A stretch of 64,000 bases of DNA from Anticarsia gemmatalis (Eukaryota > Arthropoda > Insecta > Lepidoptera > Erebidae), in assembly GCF_050436995.1 (NCBI RefSeq), contig NC_134763.1:3472001-3536000 (forward strand), in the 5' to 3' direction. Shown one piece after another: positions 48,919-61,157 of this stretch. The position numbers were made by a program, and so were the translations under genes. Positions within the stretch are counted from its first letter, which is position 1, and the number at the start of each line of letters is the position of its first letter. The notes beneath the pieces were generated by a model. It worked only from the letters and a program-made list of their open reading frames with translations. It searched no databases and was not told the DNA's origin.

Positions 48919-48950
48919 TATAAAAGCCGATTCGAATAGGATACCACACA
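48919..48950 (+). promoter_or_regulatory. Isolated TATA-type promoter candidate
   Basis: GAGGCTATAAAAGCCG at 48914-48929 is a strong TATA context, with a possible start near 48949 (CCACACAGAGG). No convincing first coding exon follows. The first frame from the ATG at 49062 has 28 codons. Confidence 0.35.
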
Positions 48951-49882
48951 GAGGGTAGATAAGAGTAAATATCAGTGAACCAAATAGTCTCTTAAGAATA
49001 TGTGAAACACTTAAAAACTTATAAATATTGTTACGATTTATACAGAACGTGAAAATAAAATATGGCAAATACTGTAATGTGTAAGACCAAGCAGTTTTTT
49101 ATATTAAGCTTAGGTACAGCCAAAGTACCTACGTCATGCTCGCAATAAAGGCAATACTGCGCCATCATCACGCGTCCAGTTGCGACGTCGACACTAGCTG
49201 TTGTGGTGTGTGTGGTACACGGTGGCTGACCGACGAAGATAAAAAGATGAACCATACTTGTCATAAATGCATTGCCATAAATGATACCAGTAAACGCTGT
49301 GTTTCCACATGACACTTTATGACGTGTTAATATGCAAAAGTGCTACTATCGATAGGTTTTGTTTATAACTAGTTTCTTGATTTAATTTAAACTAGAGGAA
49401 CCTATTTCCTTTAACTCCTATTTGCCATAATTATGTAAAACAAGACACCTGAATTAAAGTATTTTATTAATTGTATAATTAAAAATATTTTGTTTTTCTT
49501 TTAATCCTCGGCTTAAGTAGGGTTGCAAGTTATGTTTAACCAAATAAAGTAATGAGGATGGTTATATTAGAGGTATTATCATTTTGTGTATAGAATCTAA
49601 CCTTGCACGGTGAGGTATATAAATGACTTTTATAATGGTATTGCAATATCATAATAGCTTTGTTCATCTGTATAAGTATCTACTAACGACGTGGTCAATA
49701 TAAGTCTCGATTCACACTAATGCGTGGTTTAACACTCTCATATTGTCGCTATAGTGTCCCAGCAATTAGTACAGAGGGAACACGTTCACTCTTCACTCAC
49801 ATTACACAGTATTATCTGTAAGCGAGGAGGCGTTACGCTGGACTGCGGCCAACATCTCATTGGCACACAATAATAATTAAAA

Positions 49883-49950
49883 CATACATATTATCACGCC
49901 TGTTATATCGGAAAGTTTAGGCAGATGTAAATGAGTAGACCTAACATCGT
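49883..49950. repeat. Dispersed repeat scrap
   Basis: TTATCACGCCTGTTATATCG followed by AGGCAGATGTAAATGAGTAG: reverse-oriented part of the 7055 family. Confidence 0.5.
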
Positions 49951-50002
49951 GACAAAACCTTGCATGACTAAATTTTTTTTTAATACATTTGTTGAGGGCA
50001 TG

Positions 50003-50113
50003 CAAAGTCGCCAACCCGTACTTGGCCTGCGTGGTGGACTCAAGACATAATCCCTCCCTCGTTTGGGAGGAGACCCGTGCCCAGCACTTGGACCGTAAGG
50101 GTTAAAAAAAATA
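50003..50113. repeat. Dispersed Lepidopteran repeat, best copy
   Basis: CAAAGTCGCCAACCCGTACT, GTGGTGGACTCAAGACATAA, CCCTCCCTCGTTTGGGAGGA, GACCCGTGCCCAGCACTTGG in order. Shorter relatives lie at 15905, 31247 and 46648. Probably the non-coding end of a LINE or SINE. Confidence 0.65.
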
Positions 50114-52870
50114 AACCCACGTTTCTTCGCTGACGTTTAAAACGTTATTCCAATGAAATAGGTAGGTCACCAAACTCTAGGCTACTATTGAGAAACATTT
50201 GAAAATACCATTAGCACTTTGCCTAACCCGGGAATGGAAGCTATAATCAGCAGTCGATCTCACTCCCGGCCGCGCTACAAATTGACTGTAGTCAATCAGA
50301 ATTCATATCCAATATAATGATATTTGAGGCAACACACCGTGATACAGATTGGAACTTGACTTGTTTACTGTGTGATTCAATTAAACGCGTCCGTAAATAT
50401 GTGTACGATTGAAACTAAAATGTAAAAGTTTAACAAACAACAAGACCTGTTGACGTTTCAATTATAAATCTATGTCATAGTTGTTTGTATTTTCATGTTT
50501 TCAACATATTAATTTGAATGGCAGTTGGTATAAATATACAAAAACACAGTTTTTCATTTCTTTTAATTCCATGAAATAGGCACAAAATTATTTTTTGTAT
50601 TAATTTTTGGAGAGGTTTTGTCTAAAAAAGAACATACAATTGATGAATGTTTTTTTTAACTAGGCGAAGTTTATATCAACGCGGCATATTAGTGGAAATG
50701 TGAAGTATTCACTACTTAAGATGGTATTGTATGGTTTACACATTTTCGAATTATCGAGCATCAACTCTAGTTTTAAAGAAATCCAGTTCTGACTGTATAC
50801 CTGTGTAAAATCCTTTATTATTCAGTTGCTACAAAGTTGACAGAGTGATAAACTTTCCCTTTGCAAGCAACTGCACGTTGCATAAGTGAGCGTGTAGTTT
50901 TATTTCAATGAAGAAAACCAAAAATTCTGTAGAAATGTGGATTTTATTATGCATGGCAGAGGTTGAAACGTCTTGGAATATGTGTGAGACATTGTAGGAA
51001 CTACTTATTATTACGTTTTTCTAAACGAATTCTGTCACTGAAAATAACAAAGTTTTAATTGAAAACATATTTTATTCTTCCTTAAACAAAACTTTTTTCT
51101 GCAAAACATCTGAATACTAGTTAATATATCGGTACCTAATTTGGTAGAGATTAATCAGATTTTGTAAATTCTTTCTTTTATTTTCATACCTAGCTGTGTA
51201 CATATATTATGTTCTTCTATTATTGTATAAAACCCATCTTAACTACACATGTACAGAACTACTCAGATGTGCCTCGGAATGAGGTCGAACCTCGGAAACC
51301 GCAGACGCCAATATACGTAAAATAGAAATGAAGGCATGTTCGTGTTGCGAATATTTTGAAATAAAACAGTTTTGAAGTGCTGGGTGTGGTTGAATACCAA
51401 AAGACTCTATATACATACATACATAAAATCAAACTGTCTTCCTATATGGGTAAGAACTAAGCGATAATATGAACTCTCTGTATTATTTTTTTCTTTGGCG
51501 AATCAGGAAACATTTAACTTTATATAATAGTCTCTGAATAACTCCAAACAACCTTGTTTATCACGACCTATCAACTACTTAAATAATAATCCATATTGCA
51601 TTCTCCAAAACTATTAACAGTCCATTAGTGTCCCATGGAACATATAATATTGAGCAAACACTACGAGGGAACGATCCCATGATTACGCATGCGGTTTCAC
51701 CAAATTTTCGGTGTCCCAACTTGGGGTTGCCAAAGCCTAGCAATTAATTACTCTAAGTTTATGTAGGGAAATGAACATAGTGTATGTTTAGCTATTGCGT
51801 ATAAACAATTTCAGTTTCCGTGGGAAGCTCGTTTATTCCGTATAGTGAGAAAAAATGAGGCGATTTGTTACAGACCCACTTTGGCTAAAGTTTCGGGTAT
51901 TTATCTGTATAATAGCAATATTAATCAGGCAGAGATCCTTAGAGTGCTCTCCGAGGATCACAATCGCTCTTGAGTTGAGTTCTCTATTAGAATTGATCAT
52001 TATGTTTGTGTAGCCTTGTGCATTACACACTTTAATATTAATCAACTAGGAGTATCAGTTGATAATTAAATAGTTAAAAAACCGCTGCTGTCACTACAGG
52101 TTTTATTTATTTAGAAGAAATACCATCCCATAAATACTTAAATCTTTTATTACAATATCGCTGTTATTACTTAGCGTCTAATTTATGATTTACGGCAAAC
52201 ATTTTACATATCCTTTTTAACGTTTGGTTAATTACCAGGACGAAATAGTTCACACAATTTATTTCAATTTGCGAGAGAAAATTACTTACATTATTGCAAC
52301 ACCTTGCTATACCGTTTAAATCATGTTAACTCGTAACCCTGTTATAACTTAGTACATTTAAACTATGAAATAGGTAGTGTTAACGCGGCGCGTTTTATGT
52401 GAGAGCAATAAACATCACTTATCGCGGTGGATGAGTTTTATAAACGACTGTGCAGCAATTTTACAAGTCTCCGGGAGCGCCATTTCCACTGCAATAAATT
52501 TTGAGTTTGTGGACGCTAGGTAAAATAAAACTTGATGGACTAAAACCACGAGTTTTAAAAGTGCTGACGGTAAAAAAACTACTTGGAAAACTAAATGTGC
52601 CTTTACAAAATTACGAGAATATTATTTCAAGTTCTGGGGAAAAAATACATTTAGAATAATTTATCAGTTTGCAAATAAATAGTAATTCAAAAGTAATAAT
52701 AGCCGTTGTTTAAGATAACACACATGAGAACTTAAAAGAATAATCCTGCTAAAAGGATGCATACAGCGCTAGATTATATATGCCATAAGGATATAATATA
52801 CAGCGAAAAATACCGAGTGAAAACGTTGGAATATATTTTTTGTTTTTGCGATGTAAATTGGATGCGCCGC
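50114..52870. other. Repeat-poor spacer
   Basis: AT-rich single-copy-looking DNA without a recognised exon or transposon. Confidence 0.4.
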
Positions 52871-52938
52871 TGACGGAAAAATTAGGCAGAAAAAGATGTG
52901 TAAAGCGGCCATATTTGTTGAAGTTCACGCGGCTCGTT
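52871..52938 (+). repeat. 68-bp element shared with 16069
   Basis: TGACGGAAAAATTAGG, TAAAGCGGCCATATTTGTTG and AAGTTCACGCGGCTCGTT align in order with 16069-16136, same strand. GC-rich flank follows (AGGCGCGGGCGCGC). Confidence 0.6.
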
Positions 52939-53699
52939 AGCATCAGACAGGCGCGGGCGCGCTGAATATTACGAAATGAGCACACCAACGAAATACTATC
53001 TCTACGGATATTATTACAGTGAAAACTTCTGTGAAGATAGAAAATATTTTTTTAGCAATCAACTCTTCTAACAATAGGTTTCGAAACTATTTTTGTGAAA
53101 GCTCTCAGATTCTTGGTATGCCGTTAAATACTTTGAGCGCTATAGTGTTTGTCAGCGTTTAAATCGGACTCGTAAGATTCTTCAATAATAAAGCATTACT
53201 GAATGATTTTCTTGTTCTAAATTATCAATAACTTTTTATTTTTCGCGATTGTTTTTATACGTTTTGCATTTTGTATGACCCTTTCTCTAGATTTTACACA
53301 AATAACTTTTCACGATCCCAACATTTTTATATCTAGGCTTCATCCATTTTCGATGCTAAAAATGGAAAGAGCCAGCGCAATTTCGTATCAGACAGTTTTC
53401 GGTCATTTAAATATAAACGCCGCGCTTCGTTTGATTCCGAATATAATTTGTGACGAAAGCTTTAGCCCAAGTTTGAAGAAAATGTATTGAGGAGAATATA
53501 GCAGTGATCAGAGCCTTGCTTAGTTAAGTTGTGAGTCGTGTTGGCAGTAGAAAACAATACCAGGTAAAATAGATATTATACACTTTATTATATAATCTCT
53601 ACCAGTGTAATATTGCATTTCCTAGTTATGTACTGCTCTAAATTTAAAAAGCCGTACTTGTAAAGTGTTAATACACAGTTTAATTTTCACCAGCTTAAT

Positions 53700-53960
53700 G
53701 AAATGCTAATCAAAAAATCTTTCAGCGTTAAAGTTTCGTTTTAGTGAGAAAATAAGGCGCCGAAAACCTGGCATTCCGTTAATTAGCACAAAGTTTGAGT
53801 AAAACCGTGAGATTAAAGCGAAGCCGCCGACATCGGTCGTCGTCGCCGCTCGACCGAAACTTTTATATTTATTTAGTTCTCGGTTTGACTTAGAAATTAA
53901 AGTGCACCAGCGTTTAACTCTCATGCGCTGCCAAGAAAAATAAAACAATCCGTTAACATT
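53700..53960. promoter_or_regulatory. GC-rich candidate conserved element
   Basis: Balanced-GC stretch (CATCGGTCGTCGTCGCCGC; CGTTAATTAGCACAAAG) in AT-rich, repeat-poor DNA. Frames across it are not convincing. It resembles insect non-coding regulatory DNA. Inference only. Confidence 0.3.
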
Positions 53961-55492
53961 TGTAGAATTTATGCTTCGTTATGTCTCGATTGTCTAATAT
54001 AGACGTTGGTGCCAAAGGCCCATATCTCTTCGTTTTGAAAAAAAAACAATATAAGACAGGTCACAGAGTAATAAAACAGACTCAAAATTTTACCTGTACT
54101 AGATTAGTACAGAGTGAACAGAGAGTCAGAAACCTGTATTTGGATCCATCGTACGCTAATGAATCTTAGAATTTCAGACTTGTTTGCGTGTTCAATCAAG
54201 GCTTTAAAGGATTTCAGATAGTAAGCAGTGGCAACGTTGTATCAATATGTGAGCCGGCGGTCAATAATACGTTTTAAATTGGATCGGAATGCCTCTAAGC
54301 TGCGGTATAAGGCCGTGGTGACATTGCGCCGCCGGAGGCTTCGCTGCAAATATTGGATTTTGCGAATCAAAGTATGAGCTCTTTGATACAACAGTTTTTA
54401 ATAGGCTACCAGTTGAACTAGTGTTTCTTATATGAGAATATTTTTAACACTGAATAATTATTATGCCAGTCTTGAAAAAATGGTGTACGATTTATTGCCT
54501 CTAATCTTTGTTTGTAGTATTCGTGTATTAGAACAAAATATAGCTTTCAAAGTTCAATTAATTCTTAGCAAATTAATACAATTTATCATAATAAATACCT
54601 GGCCTAATTATGTAGGCAGCTCTCTTATCTTACTTTATTCTATTTCCAAGAGTTTGGGAAGGATAAAGGTCATCCCGGGGAAGGATATAACAGTGACGTA
54701 GTGGTCACAGATTATGTTTATTTGTGTGGGAACTCTCCCGGGACATCTGTGACGAGATTCTACAACAGCTAACTGCTATGTTGAATCTTGAATCGGCATT
54801 AGATATTGAAGGCGAGCTATCACGTTCCTAGCTCGAGAATTCTTCTTGTAAGTAGTTCGTGTTTGCGAACATTCCATAGCTAGAATAGAGCTATGCTTTT
54901 TTCTTTTTACTCCGTGATCGGAATTCTTATATTTTTAGAGTAATAGACGTTTTACTTAATGAAATAATCGTAAAACTTAATCTGACTCTCGTTTAAATGT
55001 CCCTTATCAACGCTTTTAATACTCTTTGAGATATTCGTTATGGCTTAAAAAGCTTTAAATGGTTTATAGGGTTTACAAAATTATCATTAATTTCTCAGCG
55101 ATTAAGAATTTTCTCAGAAAAATATATCTCTCCATGTCATTTAATTAAACTGACGAATGTAAGTCAAATGCATTGCTTTTCCAAAGACAATTTTGTATGA
55201 CTTTCTATCATGATTTCAGCTGACGGTTTTAGGTCAAACGGTATAGGGGCGAACAAATTGCCAATTACCGGCCACAGCGCCAAACCGTGCCAGACAATCG
55301 CTACATTTAGTGTGACTTTTATTCCATTCACGAGAGTTAAAAATATTTAATTGCGTAAACCTTATGTAATACGACTTCTTCCGTGTGAATAGATTTCCCG
55401 CAGTAAAAAATATCCTATGTGTTATTCTAGAAAATATATCTATCTTCCATGCTATGAATCCCATATGGCAGTGGGGTCAGTCTTACTTAATA
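53961..55492. other. Repeat-poor spacer with two GC patches
   Basis: GC-richer patches lie at 54240-54350 (GACATTGCGCCGCCGGAGG) and 55230-55320 (CCAATTACCGGCCACAGCGC). No exon identified. Confidence 0.4.
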
Positions 55493-55687
55493 CTAGCTTC
55501 TGCCCACGTCTTCCTCTGCGTAAATATATTTTACAAGGTAGAAATTCCCCTATTTCTTAATCTAGGTTTTAAACCGTGTGTCCCAAATTTCATAAAAAAA
55601 TCGTTCAGTCGTTATGTGAAAGAGTAGCAAACATACGAGTACATATGTACATGTTCTCAAACTTTCGCATTTATAATATTAGTAGGA
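55493..55687 (-). mobile_element. Helitron-like element, third family
   Basis: CTAGCTTCTGCCCACGTCTT at one end and TTTATAATATTAGTAGGA at the other, i.e. TC...CTAG on the minus strand. The interior (AATCGTTCAGTCGTTATGTG on the plus strand) is common in Lepidoptera. Confidence 0.6.
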
Positions 55688-57080
55688 TTCTAAATATAGT
55701 ATTTGTTATCTTATTATACAAAAATAGTCTTAAAGAAATACAATGTTTTTTGTTTCTAACAACGTCATATTTCTAATATCATCGAAATTTGTTAACAATT
55801 GGTAAAATCAAAACGGATTGTTTCTTATTACTTGTCGAGAAACGGATTACTTCCAATCGGATGCGCTCTCACTGGTTTTATTTTTCTGAAATATCGTCGA
55901 TTTTCTCAATAGGACAACATCGAGCGGTTGAAATTCTAGGAAATAAGGGAAACAATATTTTTATTTGAAGAAGTTTTATGAGATATCATTTCGAATTAAG
56001 TATGAGTGTATTTTTAACAGCAGGCTGATTGTTTTTATATTCAAGTAACCTTATTTAAAAAAAAAAAAAATTGTGAAAAGTTAATCTATAAATGATTAAT
56101 TTTATTTATTTATTTCATGAAATATACATACTTAATTGCAAAAAAATAGTAAACTTAAACTTTATCCAAAGACTGTTTCCATTATCTGTGCAAAACATCA
56201 ACATTGTAAAGTTATTTAACGGTGAAAACACTATCTCTAAAATTATATGCATAGAATCTTTAATAAATTTTATTAGAACGGCTTCTATAATAACTAGAAC
56301 TAGAGCAGAGAGCTGTAAAGTGCTGATAGCAGTCATTACTTGTGTTACGAGCGAGCCGATAGCAGTTAAATTAATTTAACTAGGGATACTTTCATATAAA
56401 ACAGGATATTTCTTCACAGCGAGGCTCTCAAGTAAAGTTAATCAACCTTGTTTAGTCTTAGTATATAAAGTAAGAATATCCGGATTTTATATATTTCAAG
56501 ATGATTTCGCGAGTACAATGTAGTAATGTTTATATCAAAGAGGCTGAATATTTTATAATATCTGTCAATCATTGTGATTCTGCATTTCAACAAATTGTTT
56601 CAAAAATTAATTAGGCTTTGGCAATCGTTTATGCGTGCATCGTCAAAGGAACTTTTAAAGGGTTATGGTAAAGTAATGGAGAATCCTATTAATATTAAAA
56701 AAGCGAAAGTTTTATAGGATCGTTTAGTACACAAATAGTTTATAACTTGAATTAACAGATACTTACTCCCCGGGAAATATTTTCACGACGACGAAGTCAC
56801 GATCAGAAGCTAGTGTAAAATATCCAGGTATTTATTCCAAACGTTTACTAAATCGAATCGTTTCAGCAAAATCTCAGCAACAACACGTATCTGGAGGGTC
56901 CCTCGAGACTCACACGTGAGTGTTACCTGTACTATGTGTGAGACCTGGATGTTGTCGACGACGCGACTTAGTATTCATGAGACTTAAACTACTAAACTGG
57001 TAAAGCTCTATTACCCACTATTTGCGGTCTACGTTGTTACTGTAAATAAGATTTTGTTGTACATACATTGATATACCTAA
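55688..57080. other. Spacer, nothing recognised
   Basis: AT-rich. The overlapping frames at 56092-56379 and 56115-56336 have no recognisable product. Confidence 0.35.
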
Positions 57081-57321
57081 TCTATACACATTATAAAGCT
57101 AAAGAGTTTGTTTGTTTGTTTGAACGTGCTAATCTCGGGAACTACTGGTCCGATTTGAAAAAGTCTTTCAGTGTTAGATAGCCATTTATCGAGGAAAGCT
57201 ATAGGCTATATATCATCACGCTACGACCAATAGGAGCAGAGTACCAGTGAAAAATGTTACAAAAACGGGGATAATTATGATTCTCTTATGTGACGCAAGC
57301 GAAGTTGCGCGGGTCAGTTAG
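57081..57321 (+). mobile_element. Helitron-like element
   Basis: Same family as 9333, with a TCTATACACATTATAAAGC start. The terminal CTAG is mutated to TTAG (57318-57321). Three GTTT units. Confidence 0.8.
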
Positions 57322-57967
57322 TAATTTTATATGGTGTTCAGGTCAACTTAATATGATTAGATATACAAAATAATAAAGGTAGTACTTACGAGATTGAAGT
57401 AAGTGTAGTTTTTAAATAAATGAGATAACTTTAGCCTCAGCCTATACTTAATGTCCAAATTGAACGTGCACTGAATTTATTTTATTGGTAATTCAGTAAC
57501 CGTGGTAGTGCAGTAAAGAGAAACATTTTATTATTTGTTGGAGAAGGTGGCGGCGCATCAACTCGCTCCGTATTGGTACCATTACTTGCTCTGCTTGCGT
57601 ACAGCGAAGAAATGGGACATCTAGCATCTTAAATTTAAAAGGATCTTTGACACAAAAAGGAGCTGTAAAGCTAATAAATGGTACCTTTACAAAAGTTTAA
57701 TTTAATTTAAAAAAATGTATCGTAGTATGTGTTTTAATATTTTTGTCTGAAAGTAAAAAAAAGTTTGATAAAGGTTAACTTAATTAACTTAAAAAATATT
57801 GTGCAGTTTGCATCACTTCAAAATGGAGGAGCAATTGCTGTACATTTTTTGCCTTTTATAAAAAAGTAAGCACATTTTATGCTGTTATTTTGTGAACAAT
57901 ATATTTACTACAAAAAAAAATTACAATTACTCGCGATATAAATGTTACTTCTAAATATTTTTCATTT
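57322..57967. other. Spacer, nothing recognised
   Basis: AT-rich, no exon-like frame. Confidence 0.35.
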
Positions 57968-58094
57968 AATATTATAATGCAACGGGTCTTATACGCGATT
58001 GAAAATTTAAAGGTTAGGATACCTTATTTGCTGCCCGACGCGACGTTTCCTTTAAATTTTCAATCGCGTATAAGACCCGTTGCATTATAATATT
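57968..58094. mobile_element. 127-bp palindromic MITE with perfect arms
   Basis: Arms 57968-58013 and 58049-58094 are exact reverse complements over 46 bases (ends AATATTATAATGCAACGGGT). The 35-base spacer contains GACGCGACGTTTC. Confidence 0.85.
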
Positions 58095-58523
58095 ATGTGT
58101 ACTAGTCGCGAGAGCTTAAAAACATTAATTTCTCATTTACGTTACATAAATCGTAAATAACAAATACGAAGTATTATTTTAACAAAATAAAATAACACTT
58201 ATTGAGAGGCCCAGAAACGTATATTTTATTTTTTAAACTCTTTCTTTAAAATAAAGTGTCTCATATATAAGAGCACGCCTGTAAGAAATCGTTTCATATA
58301 ATAAAACGTGGAGCAAGTTTTTAATGTGTCGTATGTTGGCTCAGTTCCAAATCCTCCTCCTTACAGCCGAGGATCCAAGTAAAAACTCACCAACAATAGG
58401 ATTTACTTTTTAGCGCAGCAGTTAGTTCGACCTACACTCACAGGAAATTGGGAGAGAAACTTATTTTACAACTAGTCGTTCATGCCTTTACGCTTGTGAA
58501 CGTATATTTGCAATCTATACTAA

Positions 58524-58762
58524 TCTATACTAATATTTATAAAGCTGAAGAGTTTGTTTGTTTTTTTGAACACGCTAATCTCAGGAACTACTGGTTCGAT
58601 TTAAAACATTATTTCAGTGTTAAATAGCCCATTTATCGAGGAAGGCTATAGGCTATATATTATTACGCTACGACCAATAGGAGCAAAAATGTTACAGAAA
58701 CGGGGAAAATTATTATCCATTCTCTCTTATTTGACGCAAGCGAAGTTGCGCGGGTCAGCTAG
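58524..58762 (+). mobile_element. Helitron-like element
   Basis: Same family as 9333, CTAG at 58759-58762. The first ten bases are duplicated (TCTATACTAA at 58514 and 58524). Confidence 0.8.
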
Positions 58763-60942
58763 TTTGCAATATTCGAGCAAATGTTCAGTTCTCCTAAGTG
58801 AATACGAACAATTAGAATGTAGGATGTTTGTTATTTGATTACGTAGCAGTTCAATATATTCCGCTAATATTAGGAGAATTAGTTCATAGAATATGCCTGA
58901 CTATGATTTGCATGACTCAAATGAATTCACTGTAGAACTGTTGAATACGACTCGGCATATTCATGCATAAGTTAGTTGTAGTTAATCCAATGTACTTTAC
59001 GCTACGTATTGTTAGTACTTTGCTCTTTCTTACTTCGTTTCCCTCATTGCTATGCTGTTGTTCTCGTGTATGTCGCATAATCCCTCCATTGTACCAACGT
59101 AGGGCTTATAAAACCTTGTATTGTTATTGTACTTCACGTTTATAAGTTTAAAAGTTTCACGTTGCATGGATAATATCTGATTTTATACGGGAATAAGCGT
59201 GAGCTTGTATTGACTATCTTGGTTGGAATTTTGTCTAGATTGCAGTGCGGCAGATATTACCGTTACTCCACACTGTCTCAGGCTTACTGTATCAATCTTG
59301 TCTAGCGAACTGCTGGCTTTTATCTCCCCTTGTGTATTCTTATAATGTTGGACTTCTATATTCAACAATTGCTAAAGAAACTTTGCAGTTAAAATATTGT
59401 GGAAATTCATCTTACCAAGAAAGAATATAGTATGAGTGGATCTGGAGCAATGTAACATGTCCTTCAATTCTCAATATCGGCTTTATCGCGCAGATGGTAT
59501 CAGGTGGAAATTGCCACGGAAGGTCCCGTGAATAATGCATGTTGCATCGCGCCCCGACTGAGGATCAACTTGTAAATACCGACACTCTCAGATACACGCC
59601 GCTACAACTTTTCCGTACATCTTACCAACTTAGGCAAATCTTCCAACTTCGGGAAGACTTCGAGCTAGTAAGTTCTTTTGAAATAGAAAACTAAACTAAA
59701 ACTTTGAAAAGGAATGAGGTCACGAACTAAAAAACTTAGGTAATGGTTGTTTTCTTTGTACGGTTTTTGCACTTGAGATTTTTCTTAAAGGCCATTTATT
59801 ACACCTTCTATTTATAGTACATACTACTTAAACACATACATATATTACTGTTACATGTCAGAGATGTCTTACAAAAAGGTCAGGTATGTAGTACGCGTAT
59901 TTTACCGGCCGTGTACATACGCATTGTATTGATGTGAATGAAGCAAGGTAAGTATGTAAAAATCATACTAAGTGACGTTCCCTAGTCTCTGCCTACATCT
60001 ATGAGAAAAAGGCGTGATTTCATGCATATATGCCATTTACTTATTGCAGGTTTCAGCAATAGCTGTTTCTCTCTCTCTCTCTCAATAATATATAAGAGTA
60101 ACTTTATAATAGAAACATGAGTTAGCGGGAGATGTTCTTGGGTTCATAAGGAAACTGTCAATTTACATTTTTATGATACACTTCCAGTATTTGTCAAAGT
60201 TATTTGTGACGTCACAGTCGCGACAGATGCTATTTTATTACTTGCTTTATGTTCGTTTTATGTCTTGATGGAGGAAGTTGTGAGATAATGAGATTTATAC
60301 TCATAAACGAATTAATAGTAACAGATCATATTTGGATATTAATTAGTATCACTGTTAATACAGCATATTTCTTGTATAGTTCACGTGGCCAGTAATATTT
60401 ATAACGTACGAGGTTCTCGTTTAGTGTAGTAATAGTAGCGAGTAATAAATAGTGTTGTGACAGTACAATTATGTGTCGCTATACAACTATACACAAGTAC
60501 ACCGCACTGCGGAACATGGGGGGACTTTAGTGGCTAACAACGAAATTGAAAGACACCAGTGCGTTGCAACATTTCACTGAATAGTAAAAGAAAAAGAAAG
60601 AGGTTGGTTTTACGAGAAACTGTATTGCATTCACATTACCAAATAAAACTAGAGGTAACAAAAAGAAATTGTGTTGACAGTGCGACTATCATTTGCAATG
60701 GTACAAAATATATAAATATAAACATAAATTCTTACTTCGTTTGTGTGTCGGATAATCGTTAAAAGGATCAAAAGATTTATTAAAATTGAAATATCTATAT
60801 TGTTTTTAATTTACTCAGAAAATTTTAGATTTGCAAGGTACGAAAAATTATATTAAAATAGTACAATTTGGTGTAGGAATGACCTTTATCTTGTACTAAT
60901 ATTTGCAGAGAGAAAATAAGTATATTAAGTTGAAATATTATA
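58763..60942. other. Spacer with shared element and microsatellite
   Basis: 59508-59577 resembles 22564-22625. 59981-60035 matches the scrap at 11915. A (CT)n run lies at 60067-60083. A CRE-type TGACGTCA lies at 60207. No exon identified. Confidence 0.4.
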
Positions 60943-61157
60943 TTAGGTCGGGGAAAAGGTCATTTCGCATTATAGTATGTATGAACTTGTAATAAAATCT
61001 CTTTGGCTTCAAGAGTCACATATGAGTACACGGTTCACTAGGTTTCTGTCAGTGAGCTCGTGAGGTACCCAAATATCGAGCTTTTTTTGTGTAGAGAAAA
61101 GCTTTTATTACAAGTTCATACATACTATAATGCGAAAAGACTTTTTCCCCGACCTAA
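60943..61157 (-). mobile_element. Internally deleted mariner element
   Basis: 215 bases with terminal inverted repeats of about 50 bases starting TTAGGTCGGGGAAAA, flanked by TA on both sides. On the minus strand, around 61080-61010, a frame reads LDIWVPHELTDRNLVNR. WVPHEL is a hallmark of mariner transposases. Nearly all of the transposase is deleted, so the copy is non-autonomous. Confidence 0.85.

Noticed and set aside
49031..49315. 94-codon minus frame
   Set aside because: No domain, no signal peptide. The GC content is only locally raised. No exon borders.
57110..57125. GTTT microsatellites as CRISPR-like or independent repeats
   Set aside because: They are internal parts of the Helitron-like elements.
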